A stretch of 64,000 bases of DNA from contig NZ_JACHMQ010000001.1 of NCBI RefSeq assembly GCF_014208105.1, positions 6,820,001 to 6,884,000 on the forward strand, in the 5' to 3' direction. The stretch comes from Actinomadura coerulea. Its GTDB lineage: Bacteria > Actinomycetota > Actinomycetes > Streptosporangiales > Streptosporangiaceae. This document shows, piece after piece, positions 16,282 through 25,210 of the stretch; the first letter of the stretch is position 1, and the number at the start of each line of letters is the position of its first letter. The position numbers were made by a program, and so were the translations under genes. The notes beneath the pieces were generated by a model. The model did not search any database and had not been told where the DNA came from. It saw only the letters and a program-made list of their open reading frames with translations.

Positions 16282-19251
16282 TTGCATCGTCTTGTCGTGT
16301 CCTTGACCTCCCCCGGGGCGTATCGGACGGTACTGGAGGCGCTGAAGGCGCCGCTGCCGGCGAACGCACCGCCTGGACGGCATATTTTGATCGAGCCGGG
16401 CTCGTACCCGAACACGGGGTTCCGCAGCAAGGGCGACTTCGTGATGACGGCCGTCGAGGGGCTGGGTTCGGTGACGCTCGACGGCCGTACCGTCGGAACG
16501 ATCGAAGTCACCGGAAAGGTGACGCTGCAGGGGCTCATCGTCCGGAACTGGAGCGACAAGGGCCTCGCGCTGGAGGTCGCGGAAGGCACCATCCTCGCGG
16601 AGCAGTGCGAGTTCATGACCCGGGGCCGGATCGCCGTGCGGGCGTCGAGAGGTGCCAACCTCACCCTGCGCGGCTGTGAGGTCCAGGAAGGCGCGGTCGT
16701 GTACAGCGCCTCGTCCGGGGCCATGGAGAGCACCACCGTCAGCGGGACCGAGGGCAACGCGGTGGCGATCCGCAGCGGCAGCACGGTGACCCTGCGGTCG
16801 TGCCAGATCACCGACGCGGGCGGCCACGGCATCTGGGCGACCGAGGGGTCCAAGCCGGTGATCGAGCAGTGCACGGTCAGCGGTCCGGTCAACTCGGGGA
16901 TCCGGGTCGACGAGCGCGCGGAGGCCGTGCTGCGCGACTGCGAGTTCCGCGGCACGGGCAGGACGGCCGTCGTCGCCGTGGACAAGGGCAGCGTCACCGC
17001 GGACGACTGCCTGATCACCGGCGCGGGGACCGACGGGATGTGGGTGGCGACCGGCGGGTCGCTGACCGCGCGAAGGGTCAGGACGGAGTCGCCGGTCCGG
17101 GCAGGCGTGGTCATCGAGAAGGGCACCGTCCTCCTGGAGGACTGCGAAGTCCTGAAGACGTCCTCCAACGGCATATTCCTCACCCAGGACGCGAACGCCG
17201 CGATCATCCGGGGACGGATCGCCGACGCGGGCAACATCGGCGTCCAGGCGGTCGCCGGCGCGCGCGCCCTGATGGAGGGAACGACGGTCACCGGCGGCAA
17301 TGTCGCGGGCGTGAGCGTGGAACCGGGTGCCGAGATCATCATCCGCGGCTGCACGATGGCGGACAACATCGGCCGGGGCATCTTCACCTGCCTGGACGCG
17401 AGCGTCCAGATCGAGGACCTGACGAGTGTCGGCAACGGGAGACCGGACCTGTTCGACTACGACTCCGCCGCGAACGCCGCGAAGCGGGCGCCGTCCGAGT
17501 CCGTGAAGGAAGCGCCGGCCGAGCCCGTGAGCCCGCCGCCGGCCGAGCCCGAACCCGCGCCGCCCGTCTCGCAGGAGCCGGTCGGCGGGTCGGCGGATGC
17601 GCTGTTGGGCCGGTTGGAGGCGATGGTGGGTCTGGCGGGGGTGAAGCGGGAGATTCGTAAGGTGGCGAATCTGCAGAAGGTGGCTGAGCAGCGGCGGCGT
17701 GCGGGGTTGCCGCCGGGTCCGGCGATCGGGCGGCACATGGTGTTCGCGGGTCCGCCGGGGACGGGGAAGACGACGGTGGCGCGGCTTTACGGGGGGATCC
17801 TCGCCGCCCTCGGCGTGGTCGAAAAAGGCCAGGTGGTGGAGGTCAGTCGCGCTGATCTGGTGTCGGAGAACGTGGGCGGGACGGCGCTGCGGACTTCGGA
17901 GGTGTTCCAGCGCGCCCTTGGCGGGGTGTTGTTCATTGATGAGGCTTACACGTTGTCGCGGAAGGCGACGGGGACTGATTTCGGGCAGGAGGCCATTGAC
18001 ACGCTGGTGAAGTTGATGGAGGACCACCGGGATGAGGTGGTGGTGATCGCGGCGGGGTATTCGGCGGAGATGCGTGATTTCCTGGCCGCGAATCCGGGGT
18101 TGAAGTCGCGGTTCTCGCGGACGGTGGAGTTCGAGAACTACAGTCCGGGTGAGTTGGTGCGGATCGTGGAGTCGCACGCGGTCAAGGACGGGTACCGGTT
18201 GGCCGATGACGCGCGTGCGGCGGTGCTGGCGCATTTCGCGGGGCAGCGGCGTGATGCGACGTTCGGGAACGGGCGGGCGGCGCGGCAGGTGTTCGAGGGT
18301 GCGGTGGAGCGGCAGGCGCAGCGGCTGGCCGATCTTCCCGAGTTGCCCTCGGGTGAGGAGTTGAGCCTGCTGGTCGCGCAGGATCTGGATGTGGAGGCGG
18401 GGCTGGCGGCGCGGTTCGGGGAGGCCCGCGATCCCGGCCAGGTCACCGACGTGCTGGACCGTCTGGCGGCGATGACCGGGCTGGAGGAGGTCAAACGCGA
18501 GATCAAGGATCTGCTGGACCTGCTGGCGTCGGCGCGGCGGCGGCGGGCGGCGGGGTTGGAGGCCGAGCCGTTCACCGGGCATCTGATCTTCGCGGGCCCG
18601 CCCGGCACGGGCAAGACCACCATCGCGCGCCTTTACGGGGAGTTGCTGACGGCGCTGGGGGTGTTGGCCCAGGGGCAGGTGGTGGAGGCGGCGCGGGTGG
18701 ACCTGGTCGGTCAGTACGTGGGGCAGACCGCGCTGAAGACCACCGAGGTGTTCCAGCAGGCGCGGGGCGGGGTGCTGTTCATCGACGAGGCCTACACGCT
18801 GTCGCGTCCGGGCGGATCGGGGCACGATTTCGGGCAGGAGGCCATCGACACGCTGGTGAAGCTGATGGAGGACCACCGCGACGAGGTCATCGTGATCGCC
18901 GCCGGCTACACCGGTGAGATGGAGGGGTTCCTGGCCACCAACCCCGGCCTGGCGTCCCGGTTCGCCCGCACCCTGACCTTCCGGCCCTACCCCGTCGAAG
19001 GGCTGGTGTCGATCTTCGTGGCCAAGGCCCGGGCGGCCGACTACCGCGTCCCCGAACCCACCCGCCAGGCGCTGACCGCGTATCTCACCGGCCACCGCGA
19101 CCGGTTCCGCGAGGGCAACGGACGCGAAGTCGACAAACTCGTCCGCTCCGCCATCACCGCCCACGCCCGCCGCACCGAACAACTCGCCGGCACCGGCACC
19201 CAACTCACCACCGAACAACTCGCCACCCTCCTCCCCGAAGACATCACCTAG
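16282..19251 (+). CDS. Parallel beta-helix protein fused to two CbxX/CfqX-type AAA+ ATPases
   Basis: 989 residues from TTG 16282, set by GAGGAGG four bases upstream. Residues ~1-390 form a right-handed beta-helix of repeated short strands (V-x-G-x-x-C-x-L-like turns). A Pro/Glu-rich linker (~400-430) leads to two tandem AAA+ modules. Each has AGPPGTGKTT (Walker A, ~490 and ~772), LFIDEAYTLSR (Walker B), VIAAGY and an arginine-finger segment (LKSRFSR; LASRFAR). The modules are close paralogues of each other and of EccA/CbbX chaperone ATPases. No signal peptide. Two AAA modules with a beta-helix suggest an ATP-driven remodelling machine with a surface for binding an extended partner. The third-position base choice of the first module differs from the C-rich second one. 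Confidence 0.9.
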   Translation: MHRLVVSLTSPGAYRTVLEALKAPLPANAPPGRHILIEPGSYPNTGFRSKGDFVMTAVEGLGSVTLDGRTVGTIEVTGKVTLQGLIVRNWSDKGLALEVAEGTILAEQCEFMTRGRIAVRASRGANLTLRGCEVQEGAVVYSASSGAMESTTVSGTEGNAVAIRSGSTVTLRSCQITDAGGHGIWATEGSKPVIEQCTVSGPVNSGIRVDERAEAVLRDCEFRGTGRTAVVAVDKGSVTADDCLITGAGTDGMWVATGGSLTARRVRTESPVRAGVVIEKGTVLLEDCEVLKTSSNGIFLTQDANAAIIRGRIADAGNIGVQAVAGARALMEGTTVTGGNVAGVSVEPGAEIIIRGCTMADNIGRGIFTCLDASVQIEDLTSVGNGRPDLFDYDSAANAAKRAPSESVKEAPAEPVSPPPAEPEPAPPVSQEPVGGSADALLGRLEAMVGLAGVKREIRKVANLQKVAEQRRRAGLPPGPAIGRHMVFAGPPGTGKTTVARLYGGILAALGVVEKGQVVEVSRADLVSENVGGTALRTSEVFQRALGGVLFIDEAYTLSRKATGTDFGQEAIDTLVKLMEDHRDEVVVIAAGYSAEMRDFLAANPGLKSRFSRTVEFENYSPGELVRIVESHAVKDGYRLADDARAAVLAHFAGQRRDATFGNGRAARQVFEGAVERQAQRLADLPELPSGEELSLLVAQDLDVEAGLAARFGEARDPGQVTDVLDRLAAMTGLEEVKREIKDLLDLLASARRRRAAGLEAEPFTGHLIFAGPPGTGKTTIARLYGELLTALGVLAQGQVVEAARVDLVGQYVGQTALKTTEVFQQARGGVLFIDEAYTLSRPGGSGHDFGQEAIDTLVKLMEDHRDEVIVIAAGYTGEMEGFLATNPGLASRFARTLTFRPYPVEGLVSIFVAKARAADYRVPEPTRQALTAYLTGHRDRFREGNGREVDKLVRSAITAHARRTEQLAGTGTQLTTEQLATLLPEDIT

Positions 19252-19325
19252 TCCTGGGAGGAAATCCCGACGGCGAGCATGGGGACAGCATGTCGTTCGT
19301 CCCTCCATCAGTAAGGAACCACGCT

Positions 19326-20561
19326 GTGACCACTCCGAACGCTTTCCCATTGGAGCCGACGCCGATCCATGTGCCCGACGGGGTCCTGGATGACTTGCGC
19401 GCCCGTCTCGCATTGACCCGTCCGCCGCTGGACGAGGGGAACGAGGACTGGTCCTACGGCGTCCCGGACAGCTATCTGCGCGGGCTGGTCGCCTACTGGC
19501 GGGACGGCTACGACTGGCGCAAGGCCGAGGCCGCCATCAACGCCTACGAGCACTACCAGGTGAGCGTCGCCGGTGTCCCGGTGCACTTCATGCGCAGGCC
19601 GGGCCGCGGCCCCCACCCGATTCCGCTGATCCTCACCCACGGCTGGCCGTGGACGTTCTGGCACTGGTCGAAGGTGATCGACCCGCTCGCCGACCCGGCC
19701 GCGTTCGGCGGCGACCCCGCCGACGCGTTCGACGTCATCGTGCCGTCCCTGCCCGGCTTCGGGTTCCCCGGCCCGCTCACCGGCTTCCCGGACGTCAACT
19801 TCTGGAAGGTCTCCGACCTCTGGCACACCCTGATGACCGAGACCCTCGGATACGAGAAGTACGCCGCCGGGGGCTGCGACATCGGCGGGATCGTCACCAG
19901 CCAGCTCGGCCACAAGTACGCCGGCGAGCTGTACGGCGTCCACATCGGCTCCGGGCTGCCGCTCGACTTCTTCACCGGCCCCCGCGCCTGGGACTTCGCC
20001 CGGAACCGGCCCCTCACCGACGACCAGCCCGCCGACGTCCGCGCCCGCATCATCGAGATGGACCACCGCTCGGCGTCCCACCTCACCGTGCACATGCTCG
20101 ACGGCGCCACCCTGGCCCACGGGCTGAGCGACTCGCCCGCCGGACTGCTCGCCTGGCTGCTGGAGCGCTGGAACGCCTGGAGCGACAACGGCGGCGACGT
20201 CGAGTCCGTCTTCAGCAGGGACGACCTGCTCACCCACGCGACGATCTACTGGGCGAACAACTCGATCGCCACGTCGATGCGCTACTACGCCAACGCCAAC
20301 CGCTACCCCTGGACCCCCGCCCACGACCGCACGCCGGTCGTGCAGGCCCCGGTCGGGCTCACTTTCGTCACGTACGAGAACCCGCCCGGAATCCACACCG
20401 CGGAAGAGCGCGTCCGGGCGTTCAAGACGGGCCCGCAGGCCGCCTGGTTCAACCACGTCAACGTCAACGCGCATGACCACGGCGGCCACTTCATCCCCTG
20501 GGAGAACCCCGACGCCTGGGTGAGCGACCTGCGCCGCACCTTCCACGACCGCAGGCCCTGA
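19326..20561 (+). CDS. Epoxide hydrolase, microsomal type (EHN + alpha/beta hydrolase)
   Basis: 411 residues from GTG 19326, with AAGGA 8 nt upstream; ATG 19290 preceded by GGGGA is an alternative. The N-terminal EHN segment (WSYGVPDSYLRGLVAYWRDG) is followed by HGWPWTFWHW (oxyanion hole), GGCDIGGIV with the nucleophilic Asp, and the C-terminal HDHGGHFIPWENP with the catalytic His. Such enzymes open epoxides by water attack through an ester intermediate. The next gene is a convergent TetR, not obviously linked. A second member of this family is encoded at 33857-35008. Confidence 0.92.
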   Translation: MTTPNAFPLEPTPIHVPDGVLDDLRARLALTRPPLDEGNEDWSYGVPDSYLRGLVAYWRDGYDWRKAEAAINAYEHYQVSVAGVPVHFMRRPGRGPHPIPLILTHGWPWTFWHWSKVIDPLADPAAFGGDPADAFDVIVPSLPGFGFPGPLTGFPDVNFWKVSDLWHTLMTETLGYEKYAAGGCDIGGIVTSQLGHKYAGELYGVHIGSGLPLDFFTGPRAWDFARNRPLTDDQPADVRARIIEMDHRSASHLTVHMLDGATLAHGLSDSPAGLLAWLLERWNAWSDNGGDVESVFSRDDLLTHATIYWANNSIATSMRYYANANRYPWTPAHDRTPVVQAPVGLTFVTYENPPGIHTAEERVRAFKTGPQAAWFNHVNVNAHDHGGHFIPWENPDAWVSDLRRTFHDRRP

Positions 20562-20583
20562 ACGACCCGGGCCGCGTCCAGGC

Positions 20584-21222
20584 TCAGGAGGGCTCCGTGT
20601 GGGCGCAGCCCGCGGTCGAACGGCCGGAGACGCCCGAGAGCACCCGGCGGAGCTCCGCCAGCGAACCCTCCACCGCGGCGTGCTGGTTCGTGGCGCGCGC
20701 GATGTCCAGGGCGCTCTCGCAGATCCCGCCGTACAGCAGCGAGGTGGGGGGATCCAGCGGCCGTTCGGAGATGCACCCGGCCTCGACCGCGATGGCCAGC
20801 CCGCGCCGCATCTGGTCCTTGCAGCCCGCCTGGATGTCGCGCATGGCGGACCAGCCGAGCGCACCCGGCGCCTCGACCAGGGTGATCCGGCGGACGGCGG
20901 GTTCCAGCGACGCCTCCAGCAGGGCGCGGCAGCCCGCGAACATCCCGTCCCACGGATCCCGCTCGGCGCGGAACGCCTGCCGGACGGTCGCGGCGAGCTC
21001 CTTCTGCTCGGCGGCGTAGACCTCGCGGAAGATGTGCTCCTTGTTGCTGAAGTGGTGGTAGAAGGCGCCGCGCGTCACCTTGGCCCTGGCGCAGATCGCG
21101 TCCAGGGACGTGGCGGAGAAGCCGTCGTCGATGAAGAGCTCGCGAGCCGCCGCGACCAGGGCGCCCGTGGTCGCCCTGGTGCGTTCCTGCTGGCTCCGGC
21201 GCGCACTCGTGTTCGTTGCCAC
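20584..21222 (-). CDS. TetR family repressor of the upstream redox operon
   Basis: 212 residues from GTG 21222, which overlaps the end of the preceding gene; an ATG at 21258 would lie deeper inside it. The HTH is canonical (ALVAAARELFIDDGFSATSL, then AICARAKVTRGAFYHHFSNK). It is the last gene of a five-gene minus-strand operon that begins at 24321. A perfect palindrome at 24353-24375 just before the first gene is its most likely operator, giving a feedback-controlled operon. Confidence 0.92.
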   Translation of the reverse strand: MATNTSARRSQQERTRATTGALVAAARELFIDDGFSATSLDAICARAKVTRGAFYHHFSNKEHIFREVYAAEQKELAATVRQAFRAERDPWDGMFAGCRALLEASLEPAVRRITLVEAPGALGWSAMRDIQAGCKDQMRRGLAIAVEAGCISERPLDPPTSLLYGGICESALDIARATNQHAAVEGSLAELRRVLSGVSGRSTAGCAHTEPS

Positions 21223-21232
21223 CCACGTATCC

Positions 21233-22165
21233 TCACACGTCGAGCAGCGGCAGGACACGGGAGGCGAACCGCTCCAGCTCCGCGTGGTGGTCGCCGGCCG
21301 CCAGGCGGATGACGAGGTGCCGGGCTCCCGCCCCGATGTAGCGGTTCAGCCAGGCGGCGGCGTCCACCGGAGGGCCGGCGAACATGGCCTGGATCTTCTC
21401 CACCCGCTCCAACGGAGCGTTGTAGTAGCGCTCGATGCTCTCGCGCAGAAGCACGCGCGCCTGCTGTGGATCGTCGGCGAGGCAGAGCGTCGCGTACAGG
21501 GCGGCGGTGACCGGACGGACCGCCGACCGGTGGACGGCTGCCCGCTCGCGCGCGTAGTCGGCGGCGTCGGGCGGATAGGGCAGCCAGCCGTCGCCCAGGC
21601 GGGCCACCCGCCGCAGGGACGGTTCGCCGCTTCCCGCCAGCCAGATCGGCGGCCCTCCCGGACGGGCCGGAGCGGGCGCGAGGGTGACCCCGCGGAAGTC
21701 GAAGTGGCGGCCGGTGAACGACACGTCCCTGCCGCTCCACAACCGCCGCATCACCTCGATCGACTCCTCGAGACGGCTGAAGCGGGTCCGGAAGGGCACG
21801 CCGATCGCGTCGAACTGGGCCTCGGTGCCGGCGGTGGGGAAGCCGGCGCCCATCCCGACGACCAGCCGCCCGCCGGCGAGCCGGTCAAGCGTGGCGAGCT
21901 GGTGCGCCACCAGGATCGGATGCCGCAGCGCGGGCAGCATCATCGCGGTGCCGAGCGTGAGCCGCGGTGCGGCGACGGCGACGGCGGACAGCAGGAGCAG
22001 GGGATCGGCGCGGGGCCGGGTGAGGGGGCTGTCCCCGGCCCAGACGGAGTCGAACCCGAGGGCGTCGGCGTGCCGGGCGTGCTCGATCAGCCGGCCGAGG
22101 TCGTCGTCACCGCCCGCGGCCCGGTCGCGGGTCGGCAGCAGATAACCGATCTTCACCCCGGCCAC
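21233..22165 (-). CDS. LLM-class flavin- or F420-dependent oxidoreductase
   Basis: 310 residues from GTG 22165 with GAGG upstream. It shows the luciferase-like TIM-barrel marks: DSVWAGDSPL, LTLGTAMMLP, LDRLAGGRLVVGMGAG and PPIWLAGSGEPSL. Such enzymes oxidise or reduce small organic molecules with FMN or, often in actinomycetes, coenzyme F420. It is the fourth gene of the TetR-controlled operon, after an alpha/beta hydrolase, which points to catabolism or detoxification of an unknown compound. Confidence 0.9.
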   Translation of the reverse strand: MAGVKIGYLLPTRDRAAGGDDDLGRLIEHARHADALGFDSVWAGDSPLTRPRADPLLLLSAVAVAAPRLTLGTAMMLPALRHPILVAHQLATLDRLAGGRLVVGMGAGFPTAGTEAQFDAIGVPFRTRFSRLEESIEVMRRLWSGRDVSFTGRHFDFRGVTLAPAPARPGGPPIWLAGSGEPSLRRVARLGDGWLPYPPDAADYARERAAVHRSAVRPVTAALYATLCLADDPQQARVLLRESIERYYNAPLERVEKIQAMFAGPPVDAAAWLNRYIGAGARHLVIRLAAGDHHAELERFASRVLPLLDV

Positions 22166-22196
22166 GCGGCACCTCGCTTCAGGGAACCACCCTGCT

Positions 22197-22883
22197 TCAC
22201 GGGATCTCGTCCAGGAGGACGTCCGCCAACGCGCGCGGCGCGGTGACCATGGCGTCGTGGCCGACGTCCAGGACGGTGGCCGCCCAGCCGTGCTCGTCGG
22301 CGATCCGGGCGAACGGCATGGGGCCGTCGGGCGTGCAGAGCACCGCGCGGCACGGGATCGCGTCGACGGCCCCGGACAACAGGGCCGGCTCGGAGAACGT
22401 CCGCCGCGGGTGGGGCGTCAGTTTGGTCTCCAGCCACGCGACCTGGTCCGGTTCCGTCACGCCGACGGCGGCCGCGGGGCCGGGCGGGACCAGGCCGTCG
22501 ACGGTGACCCGTTCGACCCAGTCGCGGAAGAAGGCGGGGGCGAGGTCGTCCAGCGACTCCCCGTCCCGGCCCGCCCAGGCGTCGACCATGGTGACGCGGG
22601 CGACACGGTCGGGCATGCGGTCGGCGGCCTCGCGCACGACGAGACCGGCGTAGCTGTGCCCGACGAGCACGACGTCCCGGAGATCCTCGTACCTCAGCAG
22701 GCCCAGGAGGTCGTCCGCGTGCGTCCGCAGGCCGATCCCGGGACCCGCCAGGTGGGCGCGCTCGCCGAGGCCGGTCAGCGTCGGGGTGTGGACCTCATGC
22801 CCGGCCTCCCGCAACCGCGCGGCCACGTGGCGCCAGCACCAGCCGCCGTGCCAGGCACCATGAACCAGCACGTACGTCGTCAT
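22197..22883 (-). CDS. Alpha/beta hydrolase (esterase/MenH-like)
   Basis: 228 residues. Start ATG 22883 overlaps the stop of the preceding gene (ATGA), so translation is coupled; the open frame upstream of it is discarded. MTTYVLVHGAWHGGWCW is a typical start of this group, with the nucleophile elbow VGHSYAGLV (Ser ~86) and DVGHDAMVTAP carrying the catalytic His. It is close to plant-type esterase/methylesterase-like bacterial hydrolases. Third gene of the TetR-controlled operon. Confidence 0.9.
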   Translation of the reverse strand: MTTYVLVHGAWHGGWCWRHVAARLREAGHEVHTPTLTGLGERAHLAGPGIGLRTHADDLLGLLRYEDLRDVVLVGHSYAGLVVREAADRMPDRVARVTMVDAWAGRDGESLDDLAPAFFRDWVERVTVDGLVPPGPAAAVGVTEPDQVAWLETKLTPHPRRTFSEPALLSGAVDAIPCRAVLCTPDGPMPFARIADEHGWAATVLDVGHDAMVTAPRALADVLLDEIP

Positions 22884-23356
22884 CGCGCCGCCCCTTCCGT
22901 ACGCTCGCGCCAGGCGGCGAACTTCGCCGCCGCGGCCTCGGTGGGCAGCCCGAGCTGCTCGCACATCTGATGGAAGTCGAAGAAGAACCGCTCATGCGCG
23001 ATCAGGCCGTCCCGCACGGTCCAGTGGCAGGCGAACGGCAGCGCGAAGGACCGTCCCGTGGGTTCGATCCCCACCAGGCTCTCCCTCATGGTGGCCCGGA
23101 CCGTCCCGGCGCCGACGGCCAGCTCGCCGGCCTCGACCAGGTACTCCAGCTCGACGCCGTAGTCGGGGAAGGTGCGCAGGAACGCGGTGTTCTGCCGGGC
23201 GACCTCGTCCCATCCGGTCGCGACGGCCCGGAAGGCGGTCGTCTCGAAGACGACGTCCGGGTGGCAGAACCGCATCGCCGCCGGGATGTCGGCGCTGCTC
23301 TTCGCCCGCGCGTAGGCCCGGACGACCTCGGCCGGCGTCATCCGCTTCTCGGGCAT
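22880..23356 (-). CDS. SnoaL-like/ester cyclase family protein
   Basis: 158 residues from ATG 23356. The pattern AYARAKSSADIPAAMRFCHP, VFETTAFRAVATGWDEV and LPFACHWTVRDGLIAHERFF is a NTF2/SnoaL fold, a small cone-shaped pocket protein that can act as cyclase, isomerase or binding protein. Second gene of the operon, 17 bp from the quinone-oxidoreductase-like gene and overlapping the hydrolase by 4 bp. Its own substrate cannot be told from sequence. Confidence 0.88.
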   Translation of the reverse strand: MPEKRMTPAEVVRAYARAKSSADIPAAMRFCHPDVVFETTAFRAVATGWDEVARQNTAFLRTFPDYGVELEYLVEAGELAVGAGTVRATMRESLVGIEPTGRSFALPFACHWTVRDGLIAHERFFFDFHQMCEQLGLPTEAAAAKFAAWRERTEGAAR

Positions 23357-23373
23357 CCCCGTCCCCCCTCCTC

Positions 23374-24321
23374 TCACGCGTGCCCGCCGACGGCGAGCAC
23401 GATCTTTCCGGTGGTGTGGCCCTCGGCGACGCGGTCGTGCGCCGCGGCCGCCTCCGCCAGCGGGAACACCGCGTCCACATGCACCTTGAGGCGCCCGCCG
23501 GCGACGAGCTCCGCCAGTGCGCCGAGCCCCGCCCCGTCGGGGTCGACGAGGTAGTCCACGGCGCGCACGCCGAGGTCGGCGGCGCGCTCGTGCAGCCCCG
23601 GGGTCCAGGCCGCCTGGCCGCTGACCAGGACGCCGCCCGGCCGCAGGCATTCCAGCGCCTCCAGCCCCGCCCGGCCCCCGAACATCTGGATGACGACGTC
23701 CATGTCCCGCACCGCGGCGGACACCCCGGCCGCGGTGTAGTCGACCACCTCGTCCGCGCCCAGTCCCCGGACGAAGGCGTGTTTGGGGGCGCTCGCGGTG
23801 CCGGTCACGTGCGCGCCGCGGGCCTTGGCGATCTGGACCGCCAGGTGTCCCACGCCTCCGGCCGCGCCCGCGACCAGGACCCGCTGCCCGGGCGCCACGG
23901 CGGCGACCTCGACGAGCATCTGCCACGCCGTCAGGCCGGCCAGCGGCAGCGCGGCCGCCTCGGTGAAGGCCATCCCCTCCGGCATGCGGGCGAAGTGGCG
24001 GGCGGGGGCCGTGGCGTACTCGGCGTAACCGCCCGCCGCCCGCGGGAACCACGGCATTCCGAACACCCGGTCGCCCGGCTGGAACCGGGTCGTGCCGTAG
24101 CCGGTCTCCACCACCTCCCCGGCGACGTCCCAGCCGTTGACGAACGGCAGGTCGAGCACCCGGTTGTACGCCTGCCCGCGGCGCGTGTAGACGTCCACCG
24201 GATTGACCCCGGCCGCCATGACCCTGACGAGCACCTCGCCGAAGACCGGCACCGGTTCCGCCACCTCGACCAGCGCCATGGTCTCGGTGCCACCCCACGC
24301 CGACTGCTGTACCGCCCGCAT
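23374..24321 (-). CDS. NADPH:quinone oxidoreductase-like MDR family enzyme
   Basis: 315 residues, first gene of the operon. It carries the GroES-like N-terminal domain (VLVRVMAAGVNPVDVYTRRG) and a Rossmann NADPH-binding motif AGAAGGVGHLAVQIAKARG (~150). The structural and catalytic zinc ligands of alcohol dehydrogenases are missing, as in zeta-crystallin quinone reductases. It probably reduces quinones or enones. The TetR operator lies 32 bp before its start codon. Confidence 0.92.
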   Translation of the reverse strand: MRAVQQSAWGGTETMALVEVAEPVPVFGEVLVRVMAAGVNPVDVYTRRGQAYNRVLDLPFVNGWDVAGEVVETGYGTTRFQPGDRVFGMPWFPRAAGGYAEYATAPARHFARMPEGMAFTEAAALPLAGLTAWQMLVEVAAVAPGQRVLVAGAAGGVGHLAVQIAKARGAHVTGTASAPKHAFVRGLGADEVVDYTAAGVSAAVRDMDVVIQMFGGRAGLEALECLRPGGVLVSGQAAWTPGLHERAADLGVRAVDYLVDPDGAGLGALAELVAGGRLKVHVDAVFPLAEAAAAHDRVAEGHTTGKIVLAVGGHA

Positions 24322-24352
24322 GCGCGCTCCTTTGAAAGATCACTCAGGAGAG

Positions 24353-24375
24353 TACATACATACGGCATGTATGTA
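24353..24375 (-). promoter_or_regulatory. Palindromic operator of the five-gene TetR operon
   Basis: Perfect inverted repeat with arms TACATACAT (24353-24361) and ATGTATGTA (24367-24375) around a 5-bp centre ACGGC. It lies upstream of the quinone-oxidoreductase-like gene, whose operon ends with a TetR gene. Size and symmetry fit a TetR dimer site. Confidence 0.8.
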
Positions 24376-24404
24376 AACAGTCGAGCCCGATCCGACCGGG
24401 GCGG

Positions 24405-25208
24405 TCAGTGCGGGGCGGAGAACCAGCGGCGCGGATGCCGGGTCAGGCTGTAGCCCGCCACGGCCATGACGGCGGCGAGGACGCCGCCGCCGATCGTCCA
24501 CCACCACCGGCCGGACGGCCAGGAGAACCAGCCCTTCACCCGCTCCGCCGGTTTGGGTGCCGAGTCCACGGGGCTCGCCGACGGCGCGGCGCCCGGGGCG
24601 AGCGTGGTCCCGGGGTCGACGGCCGGGGACAGCGGCGCCTTCAGCTTCGCGCCCGCCGGCCGGGCGTCCCCGTCCTTCGCGCTGATCCGCACGTCGGCCC
24701 GGATCGGCAGGCCGAGGTCCTGCTCGGGCAGGCCGCTCGCCGCGAGCCGCAGGTAGTAGGTGCCGGGCAGCGGGTCGTCGGACCACGGCTCGGCCCACGC
24801 CCGGACCTGCCGCAGCGTGCAGCGGAGCCTGACGCTCGCGGCCCCCGCCGCCGCCGTCGCGTTCTGCGGACCGGTCGTGCACGCCTGGCGGCGGCGCAGC
24901 CCGTCGAAGACGTCGATGGTGTACGTCGCGGCGCCGTGGCGGCTCGCCGCCGGGGGCAGCGCGACCGTCACCGCGATCCGCCCGGACTGCCCGGCCGCGG
25001 CGGCGAACGACCAGTACAGGTAGTCGCCGGTCGAGGCGGGCACGCGGACCGGCTGCCCCGGTTCCACGGTGGTCGCGGTCAGGAAGGACGTCCCCGCGGT
25101 GCCGATCGTCGGCCGCGGGCTGGGGGAGGGGTCCGCGGCGGCCGGCGCGGCGGCCGCCGCCAGGGCGGCGCAGGCGGCCGCGGGGGCGAGGAGGAGGGAG
25201 GCGCGCAT
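24405..25208 (-). CDS. Exported, membrane-anchored protein paired with a VWA protein
   Basis: 267 residues. A signal peptide (~1-26, Ala-rich, ending APAAADP) is followed by a strand-rich extracellular domain with PGTYYLRLAASG and two Cys likely in a disulfide, a Pro/Ser/Ala-rich stalk (~200-230) and a C-terminal transmembrane helix (~238-257) with a basic tail. No family is recognised; the strand pattern resembles pre-peptidase C-like beta-sandwich domains. It starts 2 bp after the VWA gene, so both are co-transcribed and probably work together at the surface. Confidence 0.8.
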   Translation of the reverse strand: MRASLLLAPAAACAALAAAAAPAAADPSPSPRPTIGTAGTSFLTATTVEPGQPVRVPASTGDYLYWSFAAAAGQSGRIAVTVALPPAASRHGAATYTIDVFDGLRRRQACTTGPQNATAAAGAASVRLRCTLRQVRAWAEPWSDDPLPGTYYLRLAASGLPEQDLGLPIRADVRISAKDGDARPAGAKLKAPLSPAVDPGTTLAPGAAPSASPVDSAPKPAERVKGWFSWPSGRWWWTIGGGVLAAVMAVAGYSLTRHPRRWFSAPH

Positions 25209-25210
25209 GG

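Noticed and set aside
16192..19413. Minus-strand open frame of more than 1000 codons opposite the beta-helix/AAA gene
   Set aside because: It is the mirror of a G+C-rich coding strand; its translation is Arg/His/Pro/Leu-rich without domains, while the plus strand has intact AAA motifs.
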